Source of the DNA: Rhipidocladum racemiflorum
Lineage: Eukaryota; Streptophyta; Magnoliopsida; Poales; Poaceae
DNA: 64,000 nt
NCBI GenBank assembly: GCA_036346355.1
Contig: CM070572.1
Coordinates: forward strand, 36,493,944 to 36,557,943
Direction: 5' to 3'
A program made the translations under genes and the position numbers. The notes beneath the pieces were generated by a model that saw nothing but the letters and a program-made list of their open reading frames with translations, did not search any database and had not been told where the DNA came from. Positions within the stretch are counted from its first letter, which is position 1. Each line of letters opens with the position of its first letter. Below, piece after piece: positions 12,352-23,700 of the stretch.

Positions 12352-12962
12352 TTTACGATTCGTTATTTATGTTATATCCGTACGTAAAGCCAACAGATAA
12401 TTTCTCTCCTTTCCCTAAAAAACCCAATATAATCTGATTTGTACAGAATGGGATTCTACGTCGACTAGCATTTCATTGTAACAATGAAATGAAATGCCAT
12501 AATAAATTGCTAAAATATTTATATCAATCGTAGCCGCTAGTTTTCAATTGATGGTTCAGGATGTTTGAGAGGGAGAATAGCATGGATCGTAAGGCGATCT
12601 CCAATATTTAGGACACACAATAAGCATTTGGTGAGGAAAATCAAAATGGGGAAATAAACCTTCTTTCTGAAACTGCTGAACATTTAAACTTGGTCATATA
12701 TAAAAGAAGGAAGAATTAGTAAAAAAAATAACTTAAAGAATTGTTATTTATGTTATATACATACATAAACCCAATAGATAATTTATCTCCTTTCCCAAAA
12801 AAAAAAACCAATATAATCTGATTTGTACGTTATGGGATTCTACAACGACTAGCATTTCATTGTAACAATCAAATGAAGAATTTTTTTTAAATAATACTTT
12901 TTTTAAAAATGAATTGCGGTTTTAATACTCGGAAAATAAAAATTGCAAAATTAATACGTAAT

Positions 12963-13168
12963 CGCCATACCGTACGCGAATACCTTATTTTCGCCAAACC
13001 GTGCGGCGAAAATACCCTAAATTCGCAGTTAATCTGCTACACGGGAATCAAGGGTATTTTCGCCGCACGGTGTGGCGAAGACCCTATTTTTCGCCGTACG
13101 GTTTGGCGAAGACCCTATTTTCGCTGTACGGTTTGGCGAAAATAGGTTGTCGCCACACCGTACGGCGA
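12963..13168. repeat. left array of 18-bp imperfect palindromes
   Basis: Six copies of a palindrome like CGCCGTACGGTTTGGCGA begin at 12963, 12992, 13061, 13092, 13122 and 13151, so neighbours are 29-31 bp apart (one double gap). The spacer is usually AAATA or GACCCTATTTT. The first two lie in the TIR. Repeated palindromes at element ends suit protein binding, but no binding is shown here. Confidence 0.85.
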
Positions 13169-13602
13169 AAATACCTCTGTAAAAAACACGGCCAAAGCTA
13201 GATCGATCGATTGATCGATCTTGCAGTGAGAGCGAGCGGCGCCGAAGGAAAAAAAAGAGGGAGGGCGCGCCGCCGGCCGGGGAAGAGAAGAGGGAAGGAG
13301 AGAGGGAGAGAGAGGAAGGAGAGGGAGAGGAAGGGAGGAGAAGAAGAAGAGAAGAAGAAGAAGGAAGAGGAGGTAACATCGCAACTTTGTCTAATTTCGC
13401 GTTCTTCAATTTAGAGTAATTTGGAGTAACGATTTAGTTGTGTACTTTAGAGTAGCGATTCTAGTTGTGTACTTTAGAGTCGTGATTCTAGTTTTTTAGT
13501 TTAGGGTAGGGATTTTAGTTTGGATATTATAACGTTGTTCAATTTGCAGTAATGGTTTTACATATTAGCAATGTTCAAGAAATCATTAATCGATGGCTGA
13601 TC

Positions 13603-13798
13603 GGGCCATGCAGCTTTCATAAAGTGTGACAGGCCATGCACCTTTTATAAAGCGTGGCAGACCATGCAGCTTTCACAAAGTGTGACAGGACAACAGGCCA
13701 TGCAGCTTTCATAAAGCGTGGTAGAGCATGCAGCTTTCATAAAGCGTGGCAGTCCATGCAGCTTTCATGATGGGTGACAGGCCATGCAACTATCATAA
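13603..13798 (+). repeat. minisatellite, ~33-bp unit
   Basis: Six to seven units of the form CATGCAGCTTTCATAAAGCG followed by TGGCAG or GTGACAGGC. It ends about 40 bp before the TATA box of the GRF-finger gene, so it sits where an upstream promoter element would be. Confidence 0.85.
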
Positions 13799-13837
13799 AT
13801 AGACAAGCGTTGTAGTTATGTGAAGACTCACCAGCGC

Positions 13838-13846
13838 TATAAAAAC
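13838..13846 (+). promoter_or_regulatory. TATA box of the GRF-finger gene
   Basis: CTATAAAAA, about 80 bp upstream of the ATG at 13918, between the minisatellite and the start codon. Confidence 0.5.
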
Positions 13847-13917
13847 CGGCCGAGGGAGGGATAGGCATCCACTGCCAAACGAGCAATAAACTTCACCCAA
13901 CTTTACAGAAGGGCACG

Positions 13918-15326
13918 ATGTCGTTCTACCGTCGCCTCTTCAGCAAGCGAAAGTTAACCCTCCCCCCTCGAATACCCGGATGCGAGTAGCGTTGACGCTC
14001 CAGTTCTGCCGGAGCTGCCACACCCGAAATGCGACTGCAACCTTCTGGCGAAGATGATGCAATCTACGCACGGAGATACGGCCGCCCGCACTCATTATTG
14101 TTGTGCCCGCGCCTACAAGGTAAACCAATTGGTGTCCATACAAACCAGGGTAACACTACCATTTCATGCATCGTTTTTTGTTATTTTAACACGAGGACCG
14201 GTGTTGCTTCTTCCAATGGATCGACGGGCCGGAACAACGTGACTACGAATTTATCTACAATTGCCACGGCGCCTACCCCACTTCGGCCGAAAACTTCACC
14301 CGGTGGGAGAGACCGCCGGGATATGCCCCCTATCTAGATCGATCGGAGTTAAGGGCCAGTGGGCAATAGACCAACCAATCGGTGAGTTTCATGCGACATG
14401 CTCATGTTTCAGTCACAAAGTGGTCATTCTAAACCAGTTCATCGCATACAGGAGTTCGAAAAGAAACTTGCAAAATTGCTCAAGTCAAGGGAGGAACCTC
14501 CTCCTCAAGGGCCACCCGAAAGCCCTGATCCGTGCGAACACGGCCTGCATGCAGTGGTCGATACCTGCCACGAGGATCTAGTGGACCGAAGATTCTACCG
14601 GTGCCCTTTGACCGAGGTGAATGGTGCTGCTACTTCAACTGGGTCAACCCGGAGACGTACCACCCACATCTCAAACTTCCTGTCTGGGATAACTGGGGGG
14701 AGCAACCCTCGCCGTGGTGCTACTACCTCCCAGAAAAGCCAGACCCGGAGTATGTATACGGTATTATTCAATGACCAAAGCGGGCATACTGCATTGACTG
14801 CAGGGCACGCCTCCGGTTGTACAACGATAAGCCCAACACACACCTCCTGCACCATATAGTGGAGTGCGAGCCAAAACAGAGGGGGCGTCTCGGCAAGTCT
14901 CCGGAAGTGCAGGAGGGTTCGTCCTCTCGAAGAGAAAGGGATAAGGGGAAGCAGCCGGCCAAGGTCCGCACTACACAACAAATCCTTGACGGATTACAGA
15001 GACCATCCGGGAACCCGGGTGGTTTTAACATAGGGGGCGCGAGGAATTGGGAGGGAAGAGATCCACATAAAAAGGACAAAAAAATTATGTTTTATACCCC
15101 CGAGACGTTCGGCATAGGCTATCCATTCGGCGACAGCTGGGAGCACTGCGCACCCCCATGGAGCTCGTTCATAAGAGAGATTGAGCGGTGTCCGAGAACA
15201 AATCGCAAAAGATTCACAGGCGACGTAATATGCAAAAAATGTGGCGCATCATTCCCACTCTACGAACATAGGCGGAATGATCACTTGTTCCACCATTACA
15301 ATCAGTGTTATACGCACTTCTTCTAG
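13918..15326 (+). pseudogene. GRF-zinc-finger protein gene (decayed), cargo of the Mutator-like element
   Basis: Start ATG at 13918 (MSFYRRLFSKRK). A C run near 13965 shifts the frame, after which it reads PKCDCNLLAKMMQSTHGDTAAR and THYCCARAYK up to a donor at 14119. An exon from 14196 gives DRCCFFQWIDGPEQRDYEF. Together these form a GRF-type finger (CxC...C...C-FFQWIDGPE), a DNA/RNA-binding fold common in grass multigene families. A second related finger lies at 14540-14680 (CEHGLH...RRFYRC, then EWCCYFNWVNPET) with a 1-nt frame change. After an in-frame TGA at 14772-14774 come two more cysteine/histidine clusters (YCIDC...HHIVEC and CKKCGASF...HHYNQC). A TAG also lies late in exon 2. At least three breaks argue for a pseudogene, though unusual splicing could remove some. 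Confidence 0.65.
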
Positions 15327-15518
15327 CAATGTCTTCACTGTTGTAATACCCTTGTAATATCATCTGAACTTTCGTTATATCTACCCTACTAGGGTTGAGT
15401 TTGCTTACTAAGGTTACTGGCTGCATCTACATGCTTCTCACAATGCTCGTAATGATTTAAATACTTTGGCATCTGTTTTCCGGGCATAAACTATTCATAT
15501 CATGAATTGTTGTCGACT

Positions 15519-16580
15519 AGGGTTATTGCGACAATATATTCTTGTAGCAAACAAACGTGTAAATAAATTTTTTTCCCGAAATATGGTAGCCTATATATCA
15601 AAGAGCAAATCTGCAGTATTCTTGCAGAAAATTACATTTAAATGTGTTATTTTACGGGCTGCCGAAAAGGCTTAAAAGTTATCGTTGACAATAATACTTA
15701 GGGTTATTGCGACCGTATATTCTTGTAGCAAACAAAGGTGTAAATAAAATATTTTCCCGTAATATGGTAGCCCATATATCAAAGAGCAAATCTGCAGTAT
15801 TCTTGCAAAAAATTACATTTAAACGCGATATTTTACGGGCTGCCGAAAAGGCTTAAAAGTTATCGTCGACAATAATACTTAGGGTTATTGCGACCGTATA
15901 TTCTTGTAGCAAACAAAGGTGTAAATAATTTTTTTCCCCGTAATATGGTACCCCATATATCAAAGAGCAAATCTGCAGTATTCTTGCAAAAAATTACATT
16001 TAAACGTGATATTTTACGGGCTGCCGAAAAGACTTAAAAGTTATCGTCGACAATAATACTTAGGGTTATTGCGACCGTATATTCTTGTAGCAAACAAAGG
16101 TGTAAATAAATTTTTTTCCATAATATGGTACCCCATATATCAAAGAGCAAATCTGCAGTATTCTTGCAAAAAAAATACATTTCAACGTGATATTTTACGG
16201 GCTGCCGAAAATGCTTAAAAGTTATCACCGACAATAATACTTAGGGTTATTGCGACCGTATATTCTTGTAGCAAACAAAGGTGTAAATACAATATTTTTC
16301 CATAATATGGTAGCCCATATATCAAAGAGAAAATATGCAGTATTCTTGCAAAAAATTACATTTAAACGTGATATTTTACGGGCTGCCAAAAAGGATTAAA
16401 AGTTATCGTCGACAATAATACTTAGGGTTATTGCGACCGTATATTCTTGTAGCAAACAAAGGTGTAAATAAATTTTTTTTCCGTAATATGGTATCCATAT
16501 ATCAAAGAGCAAATCTGTAGTATTCTTGCAAAAAATTACATTTCAACGTGATATTTTACGGGCTGCCGAAAAGGCTTAAA
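15519..16580 (+). repeat. six ~181-bp tandem repeats
   Basis: Units begin with AGGGTTATTGCGACCGTATA at about 15519, 15700, 15881, 16062, 16243 and 16424, and end GGGCTGCCGAAAAGGCTTAAA. Units are highly similar, with small changes in A/T runs. They lie between the GRF-finger gene and the right palindrome array of the Mutator-like element. No coding potential. Confidence 0.95.
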
Positions 16581-16735
16581 CATTAATGCATCACAAATTT
16601 CTTATAGTTATTTGTTTCAGCGAAATTACATTAACTCAATTGATTCCTACATATTTTTGCAAAAAGGGACATCCAACACCCTACGAATAAGTGATAATTA
16701 TTTTATGATTTTTGGAGACACAGTTAGGGTATTTT

Positions 16736-16980
16736 CGCAATATGGCTCGGCGACAATACATTTTCGCCATATGGTTCGGCGACGATATATTTTTGCCGTA
16801 CCGTATGGCGACAATGCTATTTTCGCCGTATGGTATGGCAATAATGTTATTTTCGCCAGACTGTATGGCAATAATTCCCTAAACCAGATAGCTGGCGGTT
16901 AACCGGCTTTAATTGGGTTATTAGGGTATTTTCGCCGTATGGTATGGCGAAAATAGGGTATTCGCCGTACGGTATGGCGA
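16736..16980. repeat. right array of 18-bp imperfect palindromes
   Basis: Copies start at 16736, 16765, 16794, 16824 and 16854 (29-30 bp apart), then two more in the TIR near 16934 and 16963. Typical forms are CGCCATATGGTTCGGCGA and CGCCGTATGGTATGGCGA. It mirrors the left array of the same element. Confidence 0.85.
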
Positions 16981-17201
16981 TTACGTATTAATTTTGCAAT
17001 TTTGATTTTTCGAGTATTAAAACCGCAATTCATTTTTAAAAAAGTATTATTTAAAAAAATTCATCAAATGAAACACCATAATAAATTGCTAAAATATTTA
17101 TATCAATCTTAGTCGCTAGTTTTTCAATTGATGGTTGAGGATGGTTGAGAGGGAGAATGACATAGGCCGTAAGGCGATCTCCAATGTGTAGGACCCACAA
17201 T

Positions 17202-17623
17202 TAGGCGTGTAAACGAGTCGAGCTCAAGCGTGTTTGATCTCTTAGGTTCAAGCTCGATAAAAGCTTGAGCCGAGCTTGAATGAGCTCTAGTTGGGGTTCG
17301 GGCCTGGAACTCGGCTTGGTCCAAGATCGAGTAGGCTCGAGCTCGGTAACAATAAACAATTCAATATGCACTATTTTTCAACAATAAAAAATGCTCGAAC
17401 TCGGCTCGAGTAAGCTCAGTAAGAGTTAACATATAGTAATACTTAACAAGTGATCGATAAATTTATCAGGCTTGCAAGCTATTGGAGCTCAGCTCGGTGA
17501 AGCTCGTGAACTCGGGATCAAGCTCGAGTTCAGCTCGTTTGAAGCTTGAACCAAGTTTAAATCGAGCTTAGAGCGAGCCAAGCTCAAGCAACTCGCGAAC
17601 CTCAAGCTTTTTTGAAAGACCTA
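17202..17623. mobile_element. hAT-like MITE rich in AGCTCG motifs
   Basis: Ends are TAGGCGTGTAA and (reverse strand) TAGGTCTTTCAA. CCACAAT is duplicated at 17195-17201 and 17624-17630, a 7-bp match (8 bp with one mismatch). The interior is dense in GAGCTCG/CGAGCTT motifs, typical of hAT subterminal regions. The upstream duplication unit lacks this insert. Non-coding. Confidence 0.7.
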
Positions 17624-17712
17624 CCACAATCAGTATTTAGTGAAGAAACTGATGTGTATTGAAACTTGGTCATATGTGAAAGAAGGAAGAATTAGTAAGA
17701 CATAACTTTTTT

Positions 17713-20335
17713 ATGACTCCTTATCAGGACAATGGCACTGTTGGATTTTTAAAAAAATTTCTCATGCTTGATCATTATCTAAAAATTTATGGGAATATTA
17801 GTGATGTGTCAGAACCATCCAAAAAAATTTTCAAATTTTTTTTACGTGTTTTAGACCATTTTTCGGTTGATTCAATGTGGACTTCGGCCGAGATCTCAGA
17901 TTTCTCGGTTGAAAAAAACCGGATTTGAAATTTGGTTTTTGTATTTTGTCCGGATTTGAAATTTGGTTTTTGTATTTCGTCCGGATAATATCTATTTTTA
18001 TTAATTTTACATAAATAATACATCGATTTTTTTTGTGAAATGCCTATATGGCTTCCATGTTGGTTTTATGCTGCTAATTGAAATAATGACACACGCTTTG
18101 TTGCCAAATGAAATAGTGAGTTTTTGTCATCAATTCAAATAGCAACAGAGGCTCTGTAGACTCTATCACCGAATGAAATAGCGACGGAGGCTCAATGCGC
18201 TTTCAGTTGGCAACAACACCTCTGTCGTCATTTGGGTCGGCGACAGAGGTTGTAGCAATTGAAAATGAAAATTAATAGGCATAGCCTTAGGAAGAAATAC
18301 ATACACAAAAAAATAGGTGGTGCGTGTTATGAAAGCCAATTTGAAAGCTGGTGGGTGGGTGGGTGCGGTTGAGAAAAGATGTTGTGTGTGGTGGTTACTG
18401 GGAATAACATGGGAAGATCAATTAAGACATAAAAATCGATGGAGTTACATAGCGCGTAGGTGTGTTTGAGTGCATACGCCTATGATACAAATGACAATAG
18501 AAATGACCCAACCAATCCTACTACAACTACGGTACATATGTGCCTTTTGGAGTGAAAACGGTGTGATGCATATAGATATAACACGTATTTTTGTGAAGAG
18601 CCCCTACTGCGAAAATGAGAAACCTTAGGGCCCCCAAATTGAGTGACGGTCGGCAAGGTGGCATGGGCGCGGATAGTTGTCGTGGTAGTGGCAAGCATAA
18701 TTGTAGCTTGTGTTGGCGTAGCAGCAATAGGGGTGGTAATCATTGCTGATATAGACGACGTTCTCGTTATCTCTCTCCCTAATCATCTGCCTCCGGAGCT
18801 CATCATTGTTGATCCTCTCTATATGGAGCTCCTCTCGCAACTTGTACAAGCAAATTCGGAGGATGTGGATGTAGACATGGGCATGTATTGGATACGACTA
18901 ATCTACCCATTTGGTGAACTTGCAATCCACAGTCTACGAGGAAGATGAGGTGGTTACGAGAGATGTAGTCATTAGTGTGTGTGCAAGTATAGTTAGAAAA
19001 CAAACTACTTACCATGAACAAAGGGTAGCAGAAAAATCGACGTCCAAGGTTTAGCTCGTCGTCACAAACCTGGACCACCACATCTAGTTTGTGCTTGTAT
19101 TATGGTCAATTCTCGAGGATATGTGGGTAGTCATGAAGGATATGTGGATAGTCATAGAGGGAATTGCTAGGGGTGTAATAGTAGGACTCCCGGGTCTGAA
19201 GCGGGAGATCTTGGATTAGGGGGTTTGGGTCTAGTGTACCATAGATGTGTGTCTTCCAAGTCAGGGTTGTGTCCTCGAAACCCGGTCCCTATCTTAGCGT
19301 CCCCTCACCCACCTTGAGGTACCTACTATGTCCGGCATATTGTGGTTGGACAAGTTGGTTGTAGGGTCTTGTGTTCTTTGCCAAAGAATTTATAAACCGT
19401 CTTGCACGTGGGCGATGGACATGGGCACATTGAATGTGGTGGTATTAGATTAGGTGTGGCCAAGTAAGCATGAAAGCATTGAATTGGAGATGCATGCAGT
19501 GTGTGGTTATTTCGGTATGAAAAGCAGGATGTAATGTGTTGTCATCTCAGCCGGACAAAGGGCTGTGCAGAGTAGTCACTTCGGGCTTTTAAAGGGGGTG
19601 AGGTGGTGTATCGCAACTCGTTTTGAAAAAAGGTCAGTCAAAGTATTGTCACTTGGGGCTTTCGAAGGGGACGACACAAAGCGTAGGAACGAAAGGGTCA
19701 GATGTTAGTAGGACAAGAAAGTAAGTAATAATGGAAAACATATGCCACATGGTTCTTAAAAAATAAACGCTGTAAATAACCCCAAACATAAAGACAATCA
19801 TACTAGTACAATATAACATATACCACATAGTTCTTACGAAACAACTATATATCTAACAAAAATTGAAACTACATCTCTAATTTCTTCATTGACTAACCTA
19901 CCATGTCTAAAAAAATACTTTCAAAAATAAATAACTCACCTTTACAATGGAGCTCTCTTGGTCTTCTCCTCGTCCCGTTTACTCTCTCTCTTCTTTCTCT
20001 TTCTTTCCTCTCATCTTCTTTTTTATTCAATTGACTTGGGTAGAATGGCGACACGGCTAGCCAGCGCAACCGATTTAAAGCCTTGGCTCGATCACTATTT
20101 CAAATGACAATCGTTTCAAATAATAATTGGTTCAAAATGCCACCATTTCATTTGGCTACAGGTTATGCCGCCAAATTGAACGGCAACAGATGTCTATGTG
20201 TATACCGTTGCCCATTCCCTTGGTACTAGAGTATGTGTCGTCATTGTCACTATTTCAATTGGATACAAAAACCTATTTTTTAAAAAAGAAACATTCGAGG
20301 TGTTAATTCTGTAAAACTAATAAAAAGATATATTA
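17713..20335. other. decayed, mostly unrecognised sequence
   Basis: 18010-18270 and 20030-20290 hold vaguely inverted blocks (AATTGAAATAATGACA versus AATTGAAATAGTGACA), which may be ends of an old DNA transposon. A ~33-bp direct repeat (GGATTTGAAATTTGGTTTTT) occurs at 17922 and 17953. On the minus strand 18850-18625 reads a charged helical stretch (LREELHIERINNDELRRQMI) that could be a transposon-protein remnant. No gene can be supported. Confidence 0.35.
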
Positions 20336-20569
20336 TCTCTACTATTATAAAGCAACAGTTGGTGGCAGTGGTGAGTTCTACTCACGTCATTAATTGCCCT
20401 ACTTAATTGCCCTGCTTAATTGCCCTACACAAAAAACGAAGCGTTGCTTTAATTACAAGAAACGGTTAAAGATAGATGTTTGATTTTGTGAAATAATTTT
20501 TTTATTTTTTAATCTTTATTTTTCGTTATCAATTTTGTTTTTCGTAGCAATGCACGGGCATGTAACTAG
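20336..20569 (+). mobile_element. short non-autonomous Helitron, copy 2
   Basis: A^TCTCTACTATTATAAAG at the left end and GGGCATGTAACTAG^T at the right, related to the copies at 5525 and 45010. It ends about 60 bp upstream of the deacetylase TATA box, so it forms part of that gene's proximal upstream region. Confidence 0.85.
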
Positions 20570-20631
20570 TTTTAAAAAAAATTCCGTCTTGGCTGCCTCG
20601 CTTTCTAGTCGCTTCTTCCATTTTCCTTCCT

Positions 20632-20639
20632 TATATAAA
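20632..20639 (+). promoter_or_regulatory. TATA box of the histone deacetylase gene
   Basis: TATATAAA about 155 bp upstream of the ATG. It fits the expected distance for a grass gene with a 5' leader of roughly 125 bp. The start site itself cannot be seen. Confidence 0.65.
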
Positions 20640-20790
20640 TCCTTTCTTCGCCGTCTCCTTCTCAAAGGCTCAAACAAACACCCAAACAAAATCGTAGCGC
20701 TGCGCAGCCCTACTCGAGAGTCGAGAACACTCGAAACTCGCAAAAAAATCCAACCCCCAGTTCCCCCACAGCCGCGGCGGCGGCGCGCCG

Positions 20791-23700
20791 ATGGACCCCT
20801 CGTCGGCCGGCGCCGGCGGCAACTCGCTACCGTCGGTCGGCCCCGACGGCCAGAAGCGACGCGTGTGCTACTTCTACGACCCGGAGGTGGGCAACTACTA
20901 CTACGGCCAGGGCCACCCGATGAAGCCGCACCGCATCCGCATGGCGCACTCGCTGCTGGCACAGTACGGCCTCCTCGACCAGATGCAGGTGCTGCGGCCG
21001 CACCTCGCCCGCGACCGCGATCTCTCCCGTTTCCACGCCGACGATTACATCTCCTTCCTTCGCTCCGTCACGACCGAGACGCAGCAGGACCAGATCCGAG
21101 CCCTCAAGCGGTTCAACGTCGGCGAGGACTGCCCCGTCTTCGACGGCCTCTACAGCTTCTGCCAGACCTACGCGGGGGCCTCCGTCGGCGGCGCCGTCAA
21201 GCTCAACCACGGTCACGACATCGCAATCAATTGGTCCGGGGGCCTTCACCACGCTAAGAAGTGCGAGGCGTCCGGGTTCTGCTACGTCAACGATATCGTG
21301 CTCGCCATCCTCGAACTCCTCAAGAACCACCAGGTGATGGTTCCTCTCTTCCCTTGCCTTACCTTACCTTGCTTCTGTGGGCTCAATTAATCGTTTAAAT
21401 TAGCTTATTCGGTTTAATTTCTTCATGGTTGTGCGTCCTTTCACCTTTGGGTCAATTCCCACAGGAATCGGAAAAAAAATCTCGCGTTCCAAACGGGCCT
21501 AAATGTTTCGCAAAATAAATGACTATTTGTCGTTAACCATCAATTTAACTAGTTCATTAACTTCATGTCATCTGTATTAGTTTGAGATATCTCATGGATT
21601 GAACAATATGACATGGAAAAAATATAAGGGGAAAAGGGGTCAACTAAATGAAGACCTCGTATATGTTGATCAGCCGATATTTATGCTACATGATATCACA
21701 AAAAAAAGTGATGTGTGCTGTGTTAGTTTTGTATGCAATAATCCATGTCATAGGCTGCTAAATGATATATAGACAATTAAAATGCTCATTTGATTGTAAG
21801 CTCTGAGAAAGTAATTTGACTCAAAACTTATTTCAAATAAGGGGCTGATTGATCAGACTGGCTGCTGTGGTAAAAATTATCCTTGGTTTCCTTTCTACCG
21901 CCGAAAATTTTGAACCAACTGAATTTTTTCACCTTCAGTTTGAGCTTTTTTTTGTTGTGCTAATATATGCTGTCTTAATATTTACAGAGAGTACTATATG
22001 TCGATATCGATATCCACCATGGAGACGGAGTTGAGGAGGCATTCTACACAACGGACAGGGTTATGACAGTTTCATTCCACAAGTTTGGTGATTACTTCCC
22101 AGGAACAGGGGATATCCGTGACACTGGGCATTCAAAGGGGAAGTATTACTCCCTGAATGTCCCGTTGGATGATGGGATTGATGACGAAAGCTACCAATCC
22201 CTGTTCAAGCCAATCATGGGTAAAGTTATGGAGATTTTCCGCCCTGGTGCAGTTGTGCTTCAATGTGGTGCCGATTCATTGTCTGGGGATAGGTTGGGCT
22301 GCTTCAACCTCTCAATCAGAGGTCATGCTGAATGTGTCAAGTACATGAGGTCTTTCAATGTTCCTTTGTTGCTTCTCGGTGGTGGTGGATATACCATAAG
22401 AAATGTTGCACGGTGTTGGTGTTATGAGGTATGATAACAAAAAATGACTTTTCTCGGATTTCTTTTTCTTTGTCATGTGCATTATAATGGTCACTGAGGG
22501 CTTTTTAATTATAGATGACAATGCAAAGGAACGAGCCATAATGTGTTAGAACCTAATGTTGCTTGTATAGTTTTATGCTACCACTTCAATGTTGGCATTT
22601 GGCTTCTAAGTTGAAGCTTCAATCTGACCTGTTTTAATTGATATATGTTGCTTTTTAGTTCTAAAATCAGTAGATCATTGCACTTTTGTTACTGTTAATC
22701 AGATAACAATGCAATCTAGAGCACCCATGGGCCATTATTTTTTAGTAACACATTTAATGCTTGGTTTAAATGTTTTGTTTTTCTTTCAAATACATCTATC
22801 TGTCGAGAGCATCTGCGATAACAACGCATCTCTGTGTTTCTCAAAGTATTAAGGTTGTTTCACTTGATCTAGCAATTATATTGGGCTTAGCCAAGCTTAC
22901 TCATATTATCAAGCTTAGAGTAAATAAAGAAAATAAGGTAGCCTATAAGATAAGCCCTGGAAGATATCTGGATAAACTAAGTGCGATCTCCTTTTAAAAT
23001 TATATCCTACAAGGCCAGTCTCCCACTTGTTTAGCTTTACTTTGGAGATGTGTTTTCAGACCAAGAGCAAACCCAATGTTTAGGCGGCTATTTGGACCCC
23101 TGCTTACACTTCTTTAGGTGAATTTATAAATGTGAACCCAAGATAGGCCAAACACAACTGGTATGTGTGAGTTGCTGCAATTTTAATTGCTGAAACCTGA
23201 AGGTAGACTTACAAATTATCTATATCCAGGATCAGGAACACTTTTCTCTAATATCAGGGGCTTTTGTTGCTGCACTTAATTTTTTGATTGCACCTGTTAG
23301 AATTACACATGTTTTTTTTGTTATTTTGAATTTTGATGCTATCCATTGTATGTTTCATCTTTTTATTTATTTATTGATAATATTCAAACAGACAGGAGTT
23401 GCACTTGGTCAAGAGCTTGAGGACAAGATGCCTATTAATGAGTATTATGAATACTTTGGTCCAGATTACACTCTTCATGTTGCACCAAGTAACATGGAGA
23501 ACAAAAATACACGCCAGCAACTGGATGATATAAGAAGCAAGCTTCTGGACAATCTTTCAAGACTTCGACATGCCCCTAGCGTCCAATTTCAAGAGCAAGC
23601 TCCTGATACAGAGTTACCTGAGGTGAGCAACTGAGCTTCCTATTATAAGCAGGAAGATGACTTAATGTTAACTATTTTTAATTTACAAAATATGTTAAGG

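Larger units (their letters stand above)
12878..17062. mobile_element. Mutator-like TIR element carrying a GRF-finger gene
   Basis: A 4185-bp element with TIRs of about 145 bp (12878-13021 and 16918-17062), both starting GAATTTTTTTAAATAATAC when read inward. The flanking direct repeat is ATCAAATGAA (12868-12877 and 17063-17072), giving a 9-10 bp TSD as Mutator-like elements make. Unit 1 of the local duplication shows the empty site. Inside are palindrome arrays next to each end, a ~33-bp minisatellite, a decayed GRF-zinc-finger gene and six ~181-bp repeats. There is no transposase, so it would need one in trans. Confidence 0.8.
12355..17712. repeat. tandem duplication (~0.38 kb units), second unit interrupted by two transposons
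   Basis: Unit 1 is 12355-12735. Unit 2 starts at about 12738 and continues at 17073-17201 and 17631-17712 once the inserted elements are removed. Shared blocks include CCAATATAATCTGATTTGTAC, GACTAGCATTTCATTGTAAC, AGGCGATCTCCAAT and GAAGGAAGAATTAGTAA. Unit 1 is an unoccupied version of both insertion sites. Confidence 0.85.

Noticed and set aside
15519..16580. CRISPR-like array
   Set aside because: Units are ~181 bp direct tandem repeats without unique spacers, in a eukaryotic transposon.
12963..16980. Palindrome arrays as a CRISPR or operator system
   Set aside because: Spacers are short, A/T-rich and near-constant, and the arrays sit at transposon ends in a plant genome; end-binding sites are the simpler reading.
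18480..19081. Possible minus-strand gene with a charged helical segment
   Set aside because: Frames overlap and change repeatedly, with no start, splice or domain support; kept only as a note in the region entry.
20516..21330. Minus-strand and second plus-strand frames over the deacetylase first exon
   Set aside because: Shadows of the GC-rich coding exon 20791-21333.
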